Part shown: positions 23,968 to 35,184 of the stretch, one piece after another
Numbering within the stretch: position 1 is the stretch's first letter
How the letters are laid out: the number at the start of each line of letters is the position of its first letter
Assembly: GCA_009602725.1 (NCBI GenBank)
Contig: WELB01000118.1
Location: forward strand, 175,883-239,882
DNA: 64,000 nucleotides
Origin: Spirogloea muscicola
Taxonomy: Eukaryota; Streptophyta; Zygnematophyceae; Spirogloeales; Spirogloeaceae
Reading direction: 5' to 3'
Made by a program: the position numbers and the translations under genes
Notes under the pieces: generated by a model
What the model saw: only the letters and a program-made list of their open reading frames with translations
Told to the model about the DNA's origin: nothing
Databases searched by the model: none

Positions 23968-24213
23968 TTGCGACGACGAGTTTCGGCCTGTCTGCAGCGT
24001 GCCCAGGCTAATGCCTTGCACCAGAAAGCTGGGCGAGCTCTAGTTGGTAGCAGAAGGGCTTCTTATCCGACATCTAGTATTCAGGCATCGGTTAGCGACC
24101 TTTATGTTTTGACCCGCGGTTACTGAGCGGGTCATTCTGCTGTAGGTTTTATAGGTCTTAGATGTGCTTGCCTTTGTACTTGGCCATTTGGCCTTCGTTT
24201 CAAATACACGAAT
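23968..24213 (+). mobile_element. LINE 3' end with GGCCATTTGGCC-type 3' UTR
   Basis: Plus-strand C-terminus (NALHQKAGRALVGSRRASYP, then SVSDLYVLTRGY-stop near 24123). The UTR continues to AAATACACGAATT. It is the same family as 8271-8762 and 46780-47530 and is 5'-truncated at about 23968. Confidence 0.8.
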
Positions 24214-24391
24214 TCCTCGAGGAGCTGAGGTCCCTGAGGGGGCCTTCTCCGATCGTGGCAGAAAAAGAAAAGAAGGCGGAAAGGCCCGGCAGGCGAGCGA
24301 CCTGATCACATTGCCCAGGCGGCCGACGGCGCCCGGAGTGCGGAGGTGGGAATGATGCAGCCTGGCTTGGCGCGTCCCCCACCCCAAGATC

Positions 24392-24540
24392 AGAAGAAAG
24401 TGCTCGCCCATTGAGAATAGGGGCTGGAACAACCAGCCCGAAAAAGAATGAACAGAGTACGAGAAGGGGGCCAGGGGAAGCGCTAAGTAACAGAAACAAA
24501 GCTGCTACGAGACACTCAGTAACCCCTGCAAGATCTCCCC
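24392..24540 (-). mobile_element. LINE 3' UTR, GGGCGAGCACTTTC tail
   Basis: The antisense copy starts GAAAGTGCTCGCCCATTGAG and carries the GGGCTGGTTGTTCCAGCCC hairpin. It runs to CAGTAACCCC, where the terminal GGGGTTACTGA lies. It is nearly identical to 46252-46352 and 60044-60180. Confidence 0.75.
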
Positions 24541-24561
24541 CCCCGTCGACCTGGAGCCCGA

Positions 24562-24795
24562 TGAGAGAAGGCGCGCGAGGCGCATAAAATGAAAAAGAGG
24601 CCAATTCAATGTTCAGGTAGAGTCGAGTGCAAACTAAACAAGGCTACATAATACGGAGACCAAATCTAAGGTGCCTAATAAGGTGACATTAGTAGCCACG
24701 GGTGAGCAGAAACAAATCTGACAAGCTAACTTGGGGAGCTGGAGCGCCGCCACGAAAGCCGGAGGCCTGACTCAGAGCGCGCCCTGCACGTTGAT
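24562..24795 (-). mobile_element. LINE 3' end (SDLFLLTRGY) with GCGCGCC-type UTR
   Basis: The minus strand encodes SLSDLFLLTRGY-stop (stop near 24695) after a fragment rich in Arg/Ala/Ser. The UTR runs to TTTTATGCGCCTCGCGCGCC. It matches 10405-10622. Confidence 0.7.
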
Positions 24796-24800
24796 GAGAG

Positions 24801-25895
24801 AAAGAAGTGGCACTCCCAATGGGGGCAAGGGCTGCGAAAAGCCAGCCCAAAAAGAATTCACAAAGGTTCAGAGGGGCCTAAGAGCGGTGAGCAGCTACAA
24901 AGGGGCCTGAGGATGCTATGGGAAAACAGGGGGAGGATGGATCACTCAGTATTTATGAGTGAGGAGCCTCAGATCCGACAGACAAGCTGCCTGGAAGCTA
25001 TCACCCTGACGAAAGCCAGAGCCCGCAGCGAGAGCACGGCCAGCTCGCAGATGCAGAGCGTGGGCCATGGACCGCTGCAGGGATTCAGAGAGGCGCATCC
25101 GGTATACCTGAGCCCACGAGCCAGCGGCGTTGAAGTCGGCTGGCTCGCCGCGTCTGCGGGACACAGCCCGCCGCGCAAGCCTAGCCAGAAGGTCAAGCCA
25201 CTGGGACCCAAGAGCCCCGTGCACGTCCACCGCCAAGGGGACGAACTCGTCGGCAGGTGGGTGGTCGGAGTGCTTGGCCGCCTTGCAGCGAGCGGCCTTC
25301 GAGGCAGCGTGGCCTGCCCGCAAGGCAGAGAGCCCCAGGTTGGAGCGGTCGACCACATCGGTGGTGACTACATCGGCTATGATCCGCGCGCCACCTCCCG
25401 GCGTGGACGCCACCAGGTCAACACGACGCGTATGGTGTCCGTCAGCCCTCTCGAGGATGGGCATGACCGAGGCGTTCTCCATCGCCACCGTGTAGCCCGC
25501 CTCCTGAAAGATCCCGAACATAGCATCGCGCAAGAGGTCGTGCGCAGCTGTTCGTTCGCCTCCAGTGGCGCAGCGGAGGATATGCGCCGCCAGCTCCGCC
25601 GGGTCCGTCGACCGCTCCCCACATTCGCACTGCAGCACGCCCAGCAGGCAGGGCGGGGGGAGGCCCAGCAGGCGATGCGTGGCCGTGCGGAACAGCTCGT
25701 CCGGCAGCCTGAGCGCATCATACAGTGGGAGCGCAGAGAGCCAGGCTGCCGCGCTGGGGGAGGCGGCCGACAGCAGCCGAGCACGGCCGCGCACGTCGCT
25801 TGCGGGGAGGAGCTGCAGCGTGTCCGTGAACGCCGCCTTGTCCACAGCAGCCATGTACCACGCCTGCGCCTGCGAGTCGGAGGTGTGGGCGAGGT
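24801..25895 (-). mobile_element. LINE with zinc knuckle and RLE-like C-terminus (longest copy)
   Basis: The best-preserved copy. The open frame 25854-24946 (about 300 residues) belongs to a non-LTR retrotransposon after the reverse transcriptase. It has a CxC...H...C knuckle (CECGERSTDPAELAAHILRC) and then RRVDLV...ARIIADVVTTD, which fits the D...[DE]xK-like core of restriction-like endonuclease domains in R2/NeSL/Dualen-type LINEs. It ends with SLQRSMAHALHLRAGRALA and a terminal SDLRLLTHKY-stop. The 3' UTR (24945-24801) ends in the GGGCTGGCTTTTCGCAGCCC hairpin and GGGAGTGCCACTTCTT. No reverse transcriptase is present, so it is 5'-truncated. An in-frame TAG lies about 60 bases upstream of the Met. 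The RLE assignment is inferred from pattern, not alignment. Confidence 0.75.
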
Positions 25896-25984
25896 GGGCA
25901 AGCTATCGTTCCGGCCGCGACTCGCACCGCTCGACCAGGAGGCCGGCGGTGGCGAGCGGGCCACGGACGCCACGAAGGCGGGTG

Positions 25985-26185
25985 AGAGAGCAACACTCGA
26001 CGCCGCGACGGACGCCGGAGACGCGAAGACACGAGAGACGAGACGGAGGCCCGAGACGCGACGGAGGCCCGAGAGGCGATGCACGGCGGAGACGCGGAGA
26101 CGCGATGTACGCCGGAGATGCGACGGAGGCCGGCGAAGCGCCAGAGGTCGGAGATGCGACGGAGACTAGAGATGCGACGAGGACT
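25985..26185. repeat. Degenerate GACGCGA/GGAGGCC minisatellite
   Basis: Imperfect tandem units built on GACGCGACGGAGGCCCGAGA and GGAGATGCGACGGAG. It directly abuts the broken 5' end of the adjacent LINE and the telomere-like repeat. Confidence 0.7.
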
Positions 26186-26188
26186 CAA

Positions 26189-26208
26189 ACCCTAAACCCT
26201 AAACCCAG
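26189..26208 (+). repeat. Interstitial telomere-like repeat
   Basis: Two complete CCCTAAA units and a partial third, the plant/trebouxiophyte telomere unit, placed inside the contig. Confidence 0.8.
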
Positions 26209-26574
26209 CTAATGGGGGAGCAGTGTAGCGGCTAGGCTAACCGGAAAATAGGAGATAGAGGTTAGCGATCATGTAAGAGACTGTCCCCATAAGTACCGGG
26301 AACCGGACGGGTGACACCCTGCGGGGTACCCTGTCCGCCCTTTGGTCTGGCCCGGTTGGCCCTGCGCCAATTTGACAATTAGAAGAAGTTTAATTCTTGC
26401 TCTTCATCTCCGGGTACAGCTCATCGGTTGGCTGCAGCCTCCGGTCACAGACGAGGGACTTGCTACCCGGAGACTGCTTTCTCTAAATTGCGGCTGGTTA
26501 ACAGGGTTTATTGAGCCCTTCTTCTTCTATTGAGCTCCCAGTGGCCATTTGAGTTGCAGTGTGCTTCAGCGCTC
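26209..26574. other. Unassigned repeat-flank DNA
   Basis: No gene and no recognised repeat class was found between the telomere-like repeat and the next LINE end. Confidence 0.4.
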
Positions 26575-26715
26575 AGACTTGCATCTACTGACTAGAGGTT
26601 ACTGAGAGTCGCCTTGCTGATGTCTTACTTCTTAGCACTCCGGCTCCTTCAGACCTTGTCCATTCCTTTGGGCTGGCCTCCCCTAGACACCAGTCAATCT
26701 GGCCGCACTTGCGTT
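26575..26715 (+). mobile_element. LINE 3' end (SDLHLLTRGY) with GGCCGC-type UTR
   Basis: The plus frame TCAGACTTGCATCTACTGAC reads SDLHLLTRGY-stop. The UTR has CTCCGGCTCCTTCAGACCTT, a GGGCTGGCC segment and CACCAGTCAATCTGGCCGC. The sequence at 58640-58760 (antisense) is the same class. Confidence 0.7.
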
Positions 26716-27910
26716 TAGCTTTGCTGGCCCCTTCGTACTTTATTGATATCATGGGCTGGCCAATTATAGCCATCGCCCTCTTCTGGAAGACCGAGAGAGC
26801 AAGTTGCAGATGTAAGCAGCCATGTGAAGGGTCAGCTTTTAGCATGCTCTGCCTTGTGGTTAGCAACTTCCATTCTGCTGTATGTTACCGACATTCAAGA
26901 CCTGTCTCCACAAAGACAAGTACGAGATCCTGTACATTGACATTCTTGTCCGTAAGCTGCCAGCCCAACTGATGACAGAGGAAGTCAGGATCTGAATACA
27001 CACTTATCGGCAATTCAGCTCTTCAAAACAGCCAATATCAATGTTCCTGACGTGCTAATCTGTTGACTTCCTTTCACTGCTTGATAATATTGACAGCCAG
27101 ACGGCTCAGCACTGCAACTCTCATTCCTTTGACCCAGCAGACGACCCTTAACAGGAGCAGCAGCATTTCCAAACACTGTCTTAGAAAACCACTTCATAGC
27201 TATTCAGTCCACATCCTTGCCCATCAAATGGTCACCCAAAAGTCTCGTTCTCACCTTTATGCAGTAGTCTTCATTCTATGGTGAAATAGAAGCACTTTGG
27301 TCTTGGTCTTTCGTGTCAGGTGCAACACCCCCGTTACACAACAGTGGCCACTGTACAAGCTTCAGTGACTCGTGCAATGCACTATTTGCCATTCCCTGCT
27401 CGCCATCTTTCAGAAGTACAACAAGGCAGTACACAGGTCCTGTCCCTTTGAGGCAACCGCCCAATGGAGTAAGCTGCTCTGAAGGAAGTCCGTCTTCCAC
27501 GTTTACCGCCATGTCATGATATACTGAAGTCGTCCTGCGGTGTCGTTATCTTGGGTTGTGCACGACTGGGCTAAGAGGCGTACACGATACTGCTCAACTG
27601 GCAGCATCTTGACAGCCTGCCTGCCTGGATCTGCTGGAGGTTCCCCTACCCGCTTAAGCTTACCCCAGCTAGTCAAAGCAGAGCAGCAGCACAGCTCGAC
27701 TTGCCTAAGTCAGTGGCCGACCAATACTTCTAGGTCATCCGCCCCTGGCATTTGCGCCTATTGATGTGAGCATTGCAGTCCCCAGTTTGGTTGGTCCCTT
27801 GCCAAGAATACCTGAGACTATATACAAGCTGACGTGACTTCTGCACGCAGCGGATGCCACATACATGGCGTGGCGCCCTTGAGGTCCAGCAGCAGGCAAT
27901 ATGCCCCCCC
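26716..27910. other. Intergenic, 3' flank of RING gene
   Basis: No domain-bearing frame was found. Likely 3' UTR of the minus-strand RING gene near 27,900 and otherwise unassigned. Confidence 0.4.
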
Positions 27911-28595
27911 CTAAGAGCTGGCAAGCAGGTCGAATTTGCATACAGGGCACACTGTGCTCTGCCGCAGCCACTGGCATATGCAGTTGCTGTGGTAGTAGTG
28001 CAGACATGGGAGAGTGGTGACCTCTTCACCTACCTCCATCTCGCCGATGCACACCAGGCAGCGGTCTAGCTGCTCCATGAGCTCAGGCTGCAGTCCACCT
28101 GCACCCACTTCCTCTTTACCAAGCCGCAGGTCTTGAGGTGGTGCTCCCTCCTGCACCCTCCCTGATTGCTCATGCCTGACAAGGACGGCAGGGAGCTCCT
28201 GCTGCAACTTGCTGCATGGCTTTCCGTGACAGCCTCCTGTGACATCGTTTAGCCTGTCAGCTGTTCCGTGGGTCATAGGCCAGCCTATGATTCTGCTGGG
28301 CAGTGCAGAAATCATCGTCTCGGGCACGCCAACCGTGACTGCAAATGGCAAGACGGTTTTCATATCATTCTGCAGCCAGCTTGTTGAGAACAACAAGATA
28401 TCACAGATGGCCTGCTTTTGCACATAAGCTGGAGACTGTCAAGTGGCAAACAGGCAGCCAATTGAGGATTGCTGCTGAGCAGCCAGTGAGATGACACGGC
28501 AACAGGGTGTGAACCTCGTCCAAGTCGTTCCTGCAGCACCATGAGCTCCTCATAGGTGGAAGCGTCCAAGTTCACAGCCTGCATCTCATTCTCCC
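27911..28595 (-). CDS. RING-H2 E3 ubiquitin ligase, BIG BROTHER-like (C-terminal exons)
   Basis: The last exon (stop 27911-27913) ends with a complete RING-H2 finger: CLVC, C in TLPC, LHYYH, SNC, then CPVC in STVCPVCKFDLL, giving the order C-C-C-H-H-C-C-C. The preceding exon 28595-28515 encodes GENEMQAVNLDASTYEELMV followed by LQERLG. This is the 'SYEDLLALGERLG' element found just before the RING in plant BIG BROTHER-type E3 ligases. The protein should pass ubiquitin from an E2 to substrates, with unknown targets. The 5' part is unresolved. Exons upstream (28,750-29,580) may belong here or to the UBX gene. Confidence 0.75.
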
Positions 28596-28721
28596 CTGCA
28601 CATAAGCACCAATTCAGCTAGTGAGCCCGTCACTCAAGACCTGTCCCTTGCTTGCATAGTGAAAACAATTTGACAGCTATTTCCACCAAGTGCACAGAGG
28701 GGTCAGTGCATGCTTCTCATC

Positions 28722-29580
28722 TCAGAGAACAGGCTCAGCATAGGTGCCCGATGGGCGCACCTTCAACAGGACCTTGCTGTGCAGGTCGTTGCATCCTGCT
28801 TCTTGAAGTGGCTCTTCTTCCCTGAGTGACAACGCCGCGATCCGCCTGTCGTCGCAGATGAACGGCTCCTTGTGGAACCAGGCCAGCTGGCATGAATCAC
28901 ACATCAGAGTCAAGTCGTTGAGATCATCAAAGCGGACATAAGCGGGAACCCCAGACCTACATCCACAAGCCTCAAGTTGAGAATCCTGGAAGATGCAGAG
29001 AGACATATTTCTGAGTAATGCTTACTTGCACCAGACTTGCCAGGCGCACCATCTAGAGGTGCCTTAGGAGAGGCAGCTAAATAAAACAAGTGCACAGTAC
29101 AGTACAGGCTGGCTACGATTACCTTGCACTTTCTCTTACCTTCATCAAGGGTCAACTCCAGATTATTGCCATTGATCAAGTGGGGATCTAGAAAAGGAAT
29201 GACCTGTCACCCAGCAGAGATGCACGATGGAAACAACCGGCGACGATGTACTGTATTAGCACAAGGACATGCTACTGAGGTCAAAAGCAGCAAAGACAAA
29301 GGGATGCACAGCATGTGCTTGGCAGGCAAGTAGCCTATTACCACGTCATATGTATCAGGATCTTCCACATTGGGAGTGACAGAGTCCCGAACCATCTGAA
29401 TGGTGGTACCTGTTGAGGAGTGCCAATTTCGATTTAGAACGAACACAGAATAACCAGCTTGGGCTATCTTAATATCAAGTTTAGGCTGCTGGTATCTTGC
29501 AAAGATGTGTGCCTTGACTGCTCCAGTTCTTGTGATTAGCACTGATGCCAAGGCGGAGTCCTCTTTCGGCTCCAGAGAAC
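28722..29580 (-). CDS. Unassigned exons between the UBX and RING genes
   Basis: Several minus-strand blocks look coding and have splice signals: 29411-29341 (TTIQMVRDSVTPNVEDPDTY), then 29203-29134 joined in phase 0 (VIPFLDPHLINGNNLELTLD), 29078-29029 (SPKAPLDGAPGKSG), and about 28890-28760 (LAWFHKEPFICDD, SKVLLKV). I recognise no domain. One join, after 29029, does not keep frame with the boundaries I tried. They may be the N-terminus of the RING protein or the C-terminus of the UBX protein. Confidence 0.4.
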
Positions 29581-29681
29581 AGCAACTCGGATACAGCTAA
29601 ATGAAGGAACAGATACCTGCACATATGCACAGAGTCAGACAAGGGCCAAAGAGTCAATTTGCAAGCAAATAAGGGCAGTAC

Positions 29682-32600
29682 CTGCACCAAAGGTCTGTGA
29701 AATGACAGATCCATCCTCCAGACGGATCTTTAGCAAGCTGGTCCGCTCTGACGCCCCAGCTTCTTGACCATGCATGCGTGCTGCACCGAGCCCATGGTTG
29801 TTGGCCAACGACAGCGTGCCATTGGGCGCAGGTACACAAGGGGCCACTCCTGTCTGCTGCCGCGGTAGCAACCTGGGAACCTCATTCACATCAGCCCCCC
29901 TCGCTGCAGCGGGCTGAGGCAGCTGCTGCAACAACGCTGCACTTCGCCCTGGAGTGCTACTTGGCTGCTGGTCCTCTGCGTCTCTGGCTCTGCCATTGCC
30001 TGACACTGAGGAAGCAAGGCTGTCATTGAGATGCAACGGAGCACCTTCACCGACCGTGGTTGTCAAACTGCTTCCAGGTTGCAGACTGGATCCAACTTGA
30101 TGAGCGGATATCTGTGGTGGAAGTGCTTCGGGGGCTGCATGCAGGTGCGGCACAGCCAACCGCCTCTCGGCAGCAGCAAGGGCCTGTGAGCGCATCTGAG
30201 CGCCGGGCGGGCCGCCCTGACTTGGCCCAGCTCGCTCATCGTGCGCCTGGCTGCCCGCAAGCTGATCGTTGGCCGAGCTGACCTCGGCATCCATGGCCGA
30301 CGGCTCGCAAGGCATGAACACCGACTGCAGGCTGCCCAGGATCTCCCTCGCCGACCCGGCCTCCGGTACTGGGCCGAACGAGACCAGCGGAGCTGGCTCC
30401 AGCTGCACTGCCTGCGCCGCTCCGACAGCCTGGGCTGCTCCACTCTGCTGCACCTCTGCTCCATCAGGCGGCCCATCCGGGAGGCCCGCCCTCAGCATCT
30501 CTGCCGCCTCCTCTGCTCGCTGCGCTGCCGCCTGGAGGGCTCGCTCCCGCAGGGCCTCCCTCTGCTGCTCAGTGAGCTGCCGCCCGACCCTCCTGGCTCT
30601 CCCGATGGGGGCCCTGCCCTGCGCAGCGCGAGAATGGCTGCTGGCATTGGAGGCCGCTCCCGGGACTGGCACTGGGACGGGAGTGACGGCCGGTGGCAGA
30701 CTGCCGACCGGGGCTTGGACTGGCGGCTGCCCAGAGGCGCTCCCTCGCAGCCTTGCCTCGGCAGCAGCCGCAACAGCCTGACTCAAAGCCCGAGCAGCAC
30801 CTTCCGGTGGCACGCCGACTGCCTCGGCAGACTGCTGCTCGCTCCAATCAGGGCCCACTGGTTGGTGAGCAGGCGGGACACGAGTCACGGCTTGTGGAGC
30901 AGCGCTTCTACCACCGGCGGCCAGTCGCGGGCTGCGCCTCGAGCTGCCAATGGCCTGCATCGAGGGACCAGGACCAGCACCAGCAGAATCTGGCACAGCG
31001 TGCGGTCTGGATGAGAGTTGTGCCGCATCAATCTGCATGCTATCTCCAGCTTGCACAGTGTCCTGCTGAATGTGCACCACGAGTGACCCCCCTGGCCACA
31101 GATCTGCTTCAGCCAGAGTGGTCGTCATCGCCTCCTCTGCAACAAACGAGGCAATTATGGCTCACAAGGCTCTTGGTTTACTTCTTGTGTTACATGTATG
31201 CAGGATTGCCATCAGAAAGATGTTTCAACAAACAGTCGGGACAATCATGTCGAAACATTGCCCTGCATGTGCAATGGCCAGCGACGTGGCCACTCAGGGA
31301 GTCACCAGTAAAGTACTCCTTGCGTGGCATGAGCACCAAGAAGAAGACGTTGCTCGCACTGGGAGAAAGCGCATCTGTGTGAGCCATAGTCGCCTGCCCG
31401 GAAGCTCGCATGGCCTGGGCTTCTGCCACGATTCGTGCTGTCTCCTGCTCGTGCCGCTCCAGCGCCTGCCGCAGCAGCGTCCGCTGCTCTTCTCTGGCAG
31501 CACACCAGCAAAGAGCACGCTGTCGGGCCGCTGTTATGCACTGGAACTTGCAGCAAGTTGTAGCAAGCGCAGGCAGCCATACTGAGGCCAGCACGAACTG
31601 ACCAGACAGCTACCTGGAACAGGCAGAGGACGCATGGTGGTGGTCAAGCACGACACAGTGGTGATGCATCACCAGTTGAGCTGACCTGTCCACATCAAGG
31701 CACGCCGATGGGCCCGTGAAGGCCTTCACCGGCCTGGCCCGGGCTCCCGCAGGCCTCCCATCCATGGGGGAGCTGCCGCTGGCAGCAACCGCAGCGCAAG
31801 CTTGCCCCAGAGGCCCGCTATCGACGGGGAGGGAGGACGCCAGTGCGGCCCCTCCTTGGCCGCCCCAGGCTTGCAAGACGAATGCCCGGACGTCCAGAAG
31901 GGTGGCATCTGCAGCAAGAAATCCGGGGCACCTTTGCCTCAGCCGTCCAGCTGATGCATGGCTGCGCAGATTGGAGGAGCCTCTTGAGCGTAGTGGTGGG
32001 GCTCTGAGAGAATTGATTGCTGCGCTCTGGCGAAAGAGTCAGTCGATCTAGTAATAGCTGCATGGAGTCACGAGGAACTCCTTGGGGTGATGCAACCATG
32101 GCGTCCAGAGGGGGAACAGCAACGACACGCCGGTGTCCACCAAGCCCGGCCGTCTGCAGCCGGCCGATTCAGGCTGAGGTATCGACCGAGACTGACCTGC
32201 TGGGAATGAGTCGCGCAGCTTTCGACCGCCCGGCCCGAGGATCTGGAGGTGCACAGTGGGAGGAGCAGCGGCCACTACTGCGGGGCTGGGGCTGCGTGCC
32301 TCCCACCCGAGAGCGTCCACTCTCTTATTAGTGTCCCTGAGGGCCGCCATGCCGTCCTCAGCACCCTGCCGAGACTGCAGAGGCTGCGCTGTGGCTGTGA
32401 AGCTGGCCGCCGCGAGCTGCAGCTCCGGGGTAACGGAGCCACCACCCTCGCACTGCGCAAAAAACCCCATGACAACTGGTTATTGCAGTGTTTCAATTTC
32501 GGTCATACAGTATCATGCAAAATTTGAAGACGCTATGCAGTGCTGGAGAGGCGCTGACCCGCATGCTGCGCGCCCGGCGGTCCTCGGCGTCCTCCTGCAG

Positions 32601-32964
32601 CTGCCGCTTGACGCGGGCCCGCTCCGCCTCCTTCTCCTGCAGTGCACAGGCGTCTCAGCGCAGCCAACGTCAGTCACATTACTGCCTCCTCACAGTACGT
32701 CTCACTGCACGTCCCGTCCCAGCAAATTCGACGCCGCTGCTGACCCGGCCGCCGCCAGGAAGCACCGAGTGCAGCAGAACTCAGGCCCGGCGGCGGGGCG
32801 CCGGCATCCTCGCACCTGCTTCAGCTTCTTGGCGGCGCGGTATCTGGTCAGGCGCTCGTGCGCCGCGGCATCCGGCACCACGGCATCCATGGCGGAGTCC
32901 GACGACGCCTGCGACTGGCGCTGCGGCTGCGGCTTCCCCGACAGCAGCTGTGCCGGCGACGCCT

Positions 32965-32996
<32 letters not shown>

Positions 32997-33104
32997 NCGC
33001 AGGAGGAGCTCGACGGCGTCGGCGAGCGTGGCGGTGGCGCGCAGCGCGGCGCTGCAGCGGTCCGCCGGGAACCCCATGGCCTCCAGCGCCTGCGCCTCCG
33101 CCAT
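29682..33104 (-). CDS. UBA- and UBX-domain protein (p97/CDC48 adaptor-like) with a split UBX
   Basis: Probably a ubiquitin-binding cofactor of the p97/CDC48 segregase. The start at 33104 opens a UBA domain (MAEAQALEAMGFPADRCSAA ... AVELLL). A GCC run with an ambiguous base at 32997 then breaks the frame. The continuation (AHERLTRYRAAKKLKQ) lies in another frame. Exon 32636-32559 is a charged coiled-coil segment (EKEAERARVKRQLQEDAEDR). A UBX fold begins at about 32290 (VHLQILGPGGRKLRDSF) and continues with DATLLDVRAFV after a phase-1 splice. About 130 residues of inserted Ala/Gly/Pro and Glu/Arg-rich sequence follow. The domain then closes with FLVLMPRKEYF | TTTLAEADLWPGGSLVV across an intron joining about 31312 to 31142. 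A long disordered region and a second UBX-like strand (LLKIRLEDGSVISQTF, ending 29682) follow. An alternative start is 33158. Confidence 0.7.
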
Positions 33105-33159
33105 GGCTGCCGCCGCCGCCGCAGGGCCGCCCCGGGATAAGGACTGCTGTGTCCGCAAT

Positions 33160-33997
33160 GGAGGGGGGGGGGGGCGGGCTGCTCATCCTCGCGGCTACTC
33201 CTCCGACAATTTGCGTATCACAGCAGGGCCACGTGCTCAGGGCCGCCGAGTGTAAGAAATCCGCCAGTACGTTTATTTATCATCTCCCAGATCTGTGTCC
33301 GTACCGTATTTTCATCGCCGGCATCAACCCCCACCTCTGAGCCGCAAGAATACGCTTCCCCGTCATGTCAGGGGGCGGCCGCCGCGCGACCGCCCGCCAC
33401 GTGTCCTCTCCCCTTTGCCTGATCTGCTCCAGGGCGGCCTTACCTCCTTCCTAATCATTCGCACTTAGTGGCTGCTAATTTCAAGGTTACTAAGTGCTTA
33501 TCCTGCATGGTACTTGCTTACTGTGCATTTCAGCGCCTTTGGGCCCCCTTGGACCTTATCAGATTTTCTTGGGTTCTTGCCTTTTCACAGCCCTCGCACC
33601 CGTTGGAAGAAGCTCATTATTACTTCCAGTGTAAGGCAATGGCTCTCTGCGGCATTCACCGGCCAGGCATTGCATGGAGGCCCTGCAGTCAGGCTTGGAC
33701 GCTCCGCGCAGCCATGGCCAACCTCAAAAGCAGGGTGCTGCTGCTGCTGCTGCTTAGCCTGCAGCCCAGCCCAGCTCCAAGCCTGGGGGCCGACGGAGAA
33801 CCCGAAAGCCCATCATCTTGGAACAAGCGACACCTGGGTCAGTGTGCAGCTTAAAGCCTTATGAGTTTCCCACGTCGCAATTTGATTGTCCCGAGTGGCG
33901 CAGCCCAGGCTGTGTGCTCCAAGCTATGGCACCGCATGTTGGCGGTGAAGCTGCGTCAGAGAGCGGCCACCTCCATGCGTGCACGAGGGCTCTGGGT
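33160..33997. other. Intergenic between UBX and SART3 genes
   Basis: Holds the 5' flank of the UBX gene and the 3' flank of the SART3 gene, both on minus. One plus-strand frame (33714-33854) starts with a Leu-rich stretch but is only 46 codons long and is probably chance. Confidence 0.5.
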
Positions 33998-35153
33998 TTA
34001 GCCCTGGCCTCCCTTCTGGAGCATCTTGCGGAAGTCGTCGTTGGACTTGGGGGCCTCGTCAGCACCGGGCGGCGGCCGCTTTGCGCCCCCATGCTGCTCG
34101 CCGCCCCAGCCCAGCGGCCGCGCGACGCTGCGCGGCGTGGCGAACGTGTTGCTGCCGGTCAGGCTCAGGTGGCCGCCCCGCCGGTGGGCCACTGATGGAG
34201 GAAAGTCTGGCCCCCCGCCGCGGCCTCGTCGCCCTGGCCACCGCGCAAGGTGAAGGCAAGCTCCATATGAGATTCAGAGAAAAGGAAAGAGAGGCTCACA
34301 AGACAACATGAGCACAATAATCATCTGAGAATATAATAATTGTTGCATACATGAGGTTGGCTCCAGCTCCTTGGTGTCCTGCAACAAGAGGCTCGCTCAC
34401 CTCGGCCTTGGTCATGGCCGCGCTGGCCACGCCCTCTGCCCCTGACCCCTCTGTGGCCAATGCCGGGACCCGGAGGCCCGCCCTTGGGAGGTGCAGAAAG
34501 CTGCACGCTCAGCTGCCGGCCGTGTAGCTCCTCCTTGTCCTTCCTCAGCGCCACTTGGAGGCTCTCCTCATCCCCAAATTCGACATATGCAAAGCCCTGC
34601 AACAATTGTTGGGGTAGTACCGTGTTGGGGCCGAGCACAACAGATCAGCTGCCATCATTAGGCATGAAAGCAAGCTGCTGTAGCTCTGAGATGCAAGTGT
34701 TGTAAGACGATCAGTACAATGACAGAAACTCAGAGAGATGCAAATAATGCTCGGCCCTGAGCGCGAACCCCGGCTGGGGAGTGGCTTGAAGACTTACGCG
34801 CAAATGACCGGTGCTCTTGTCCCGACCTCGCCGCACCTCCTTCACTTGCCCACATTGGCTAAACCACTCCGCTATTTCCTCGTCCGTCGCCTGCGCAGAC
34901 TTGCCTCGCTCTCCATCAGATCCAAGATACAAGCTGAGCCAGTCATCAGCAGCTCTTAGATTGGCTTGTGGCAGGTTCTTGCCATGTCAGATCTGCTGAA
35001 GAGATTGAAAATGACATAGCTGCTCACTACTTGTCCCTTGCTGACAAAGCCAGAGCATGCCATGCCAACCTCGTGCGCAATGTTCTTGACAAATGCCGTG
35101 CACTTGTCCGTATACACACGCCTCTCCTCCCGCTGCTGCTGTTGCTGCTGTTC

Positions 35154-35184
<31 letters not shown>

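Noticed and set aside
24913-26169. 418-codon plus-strand frame
   Set aside because: It is the antisense of the LINE C-terminal ORF plus the minisatellite. The minus strand has the recognisable zinc-knuckle and RLE-like pattern.
33714-33854. Short plus-strand frame with a Leu-rich, signal-peptide-like start
   Set aside because: The Leu run is a CTG microsatellite, the frame is 46 codons, and there is no further support.
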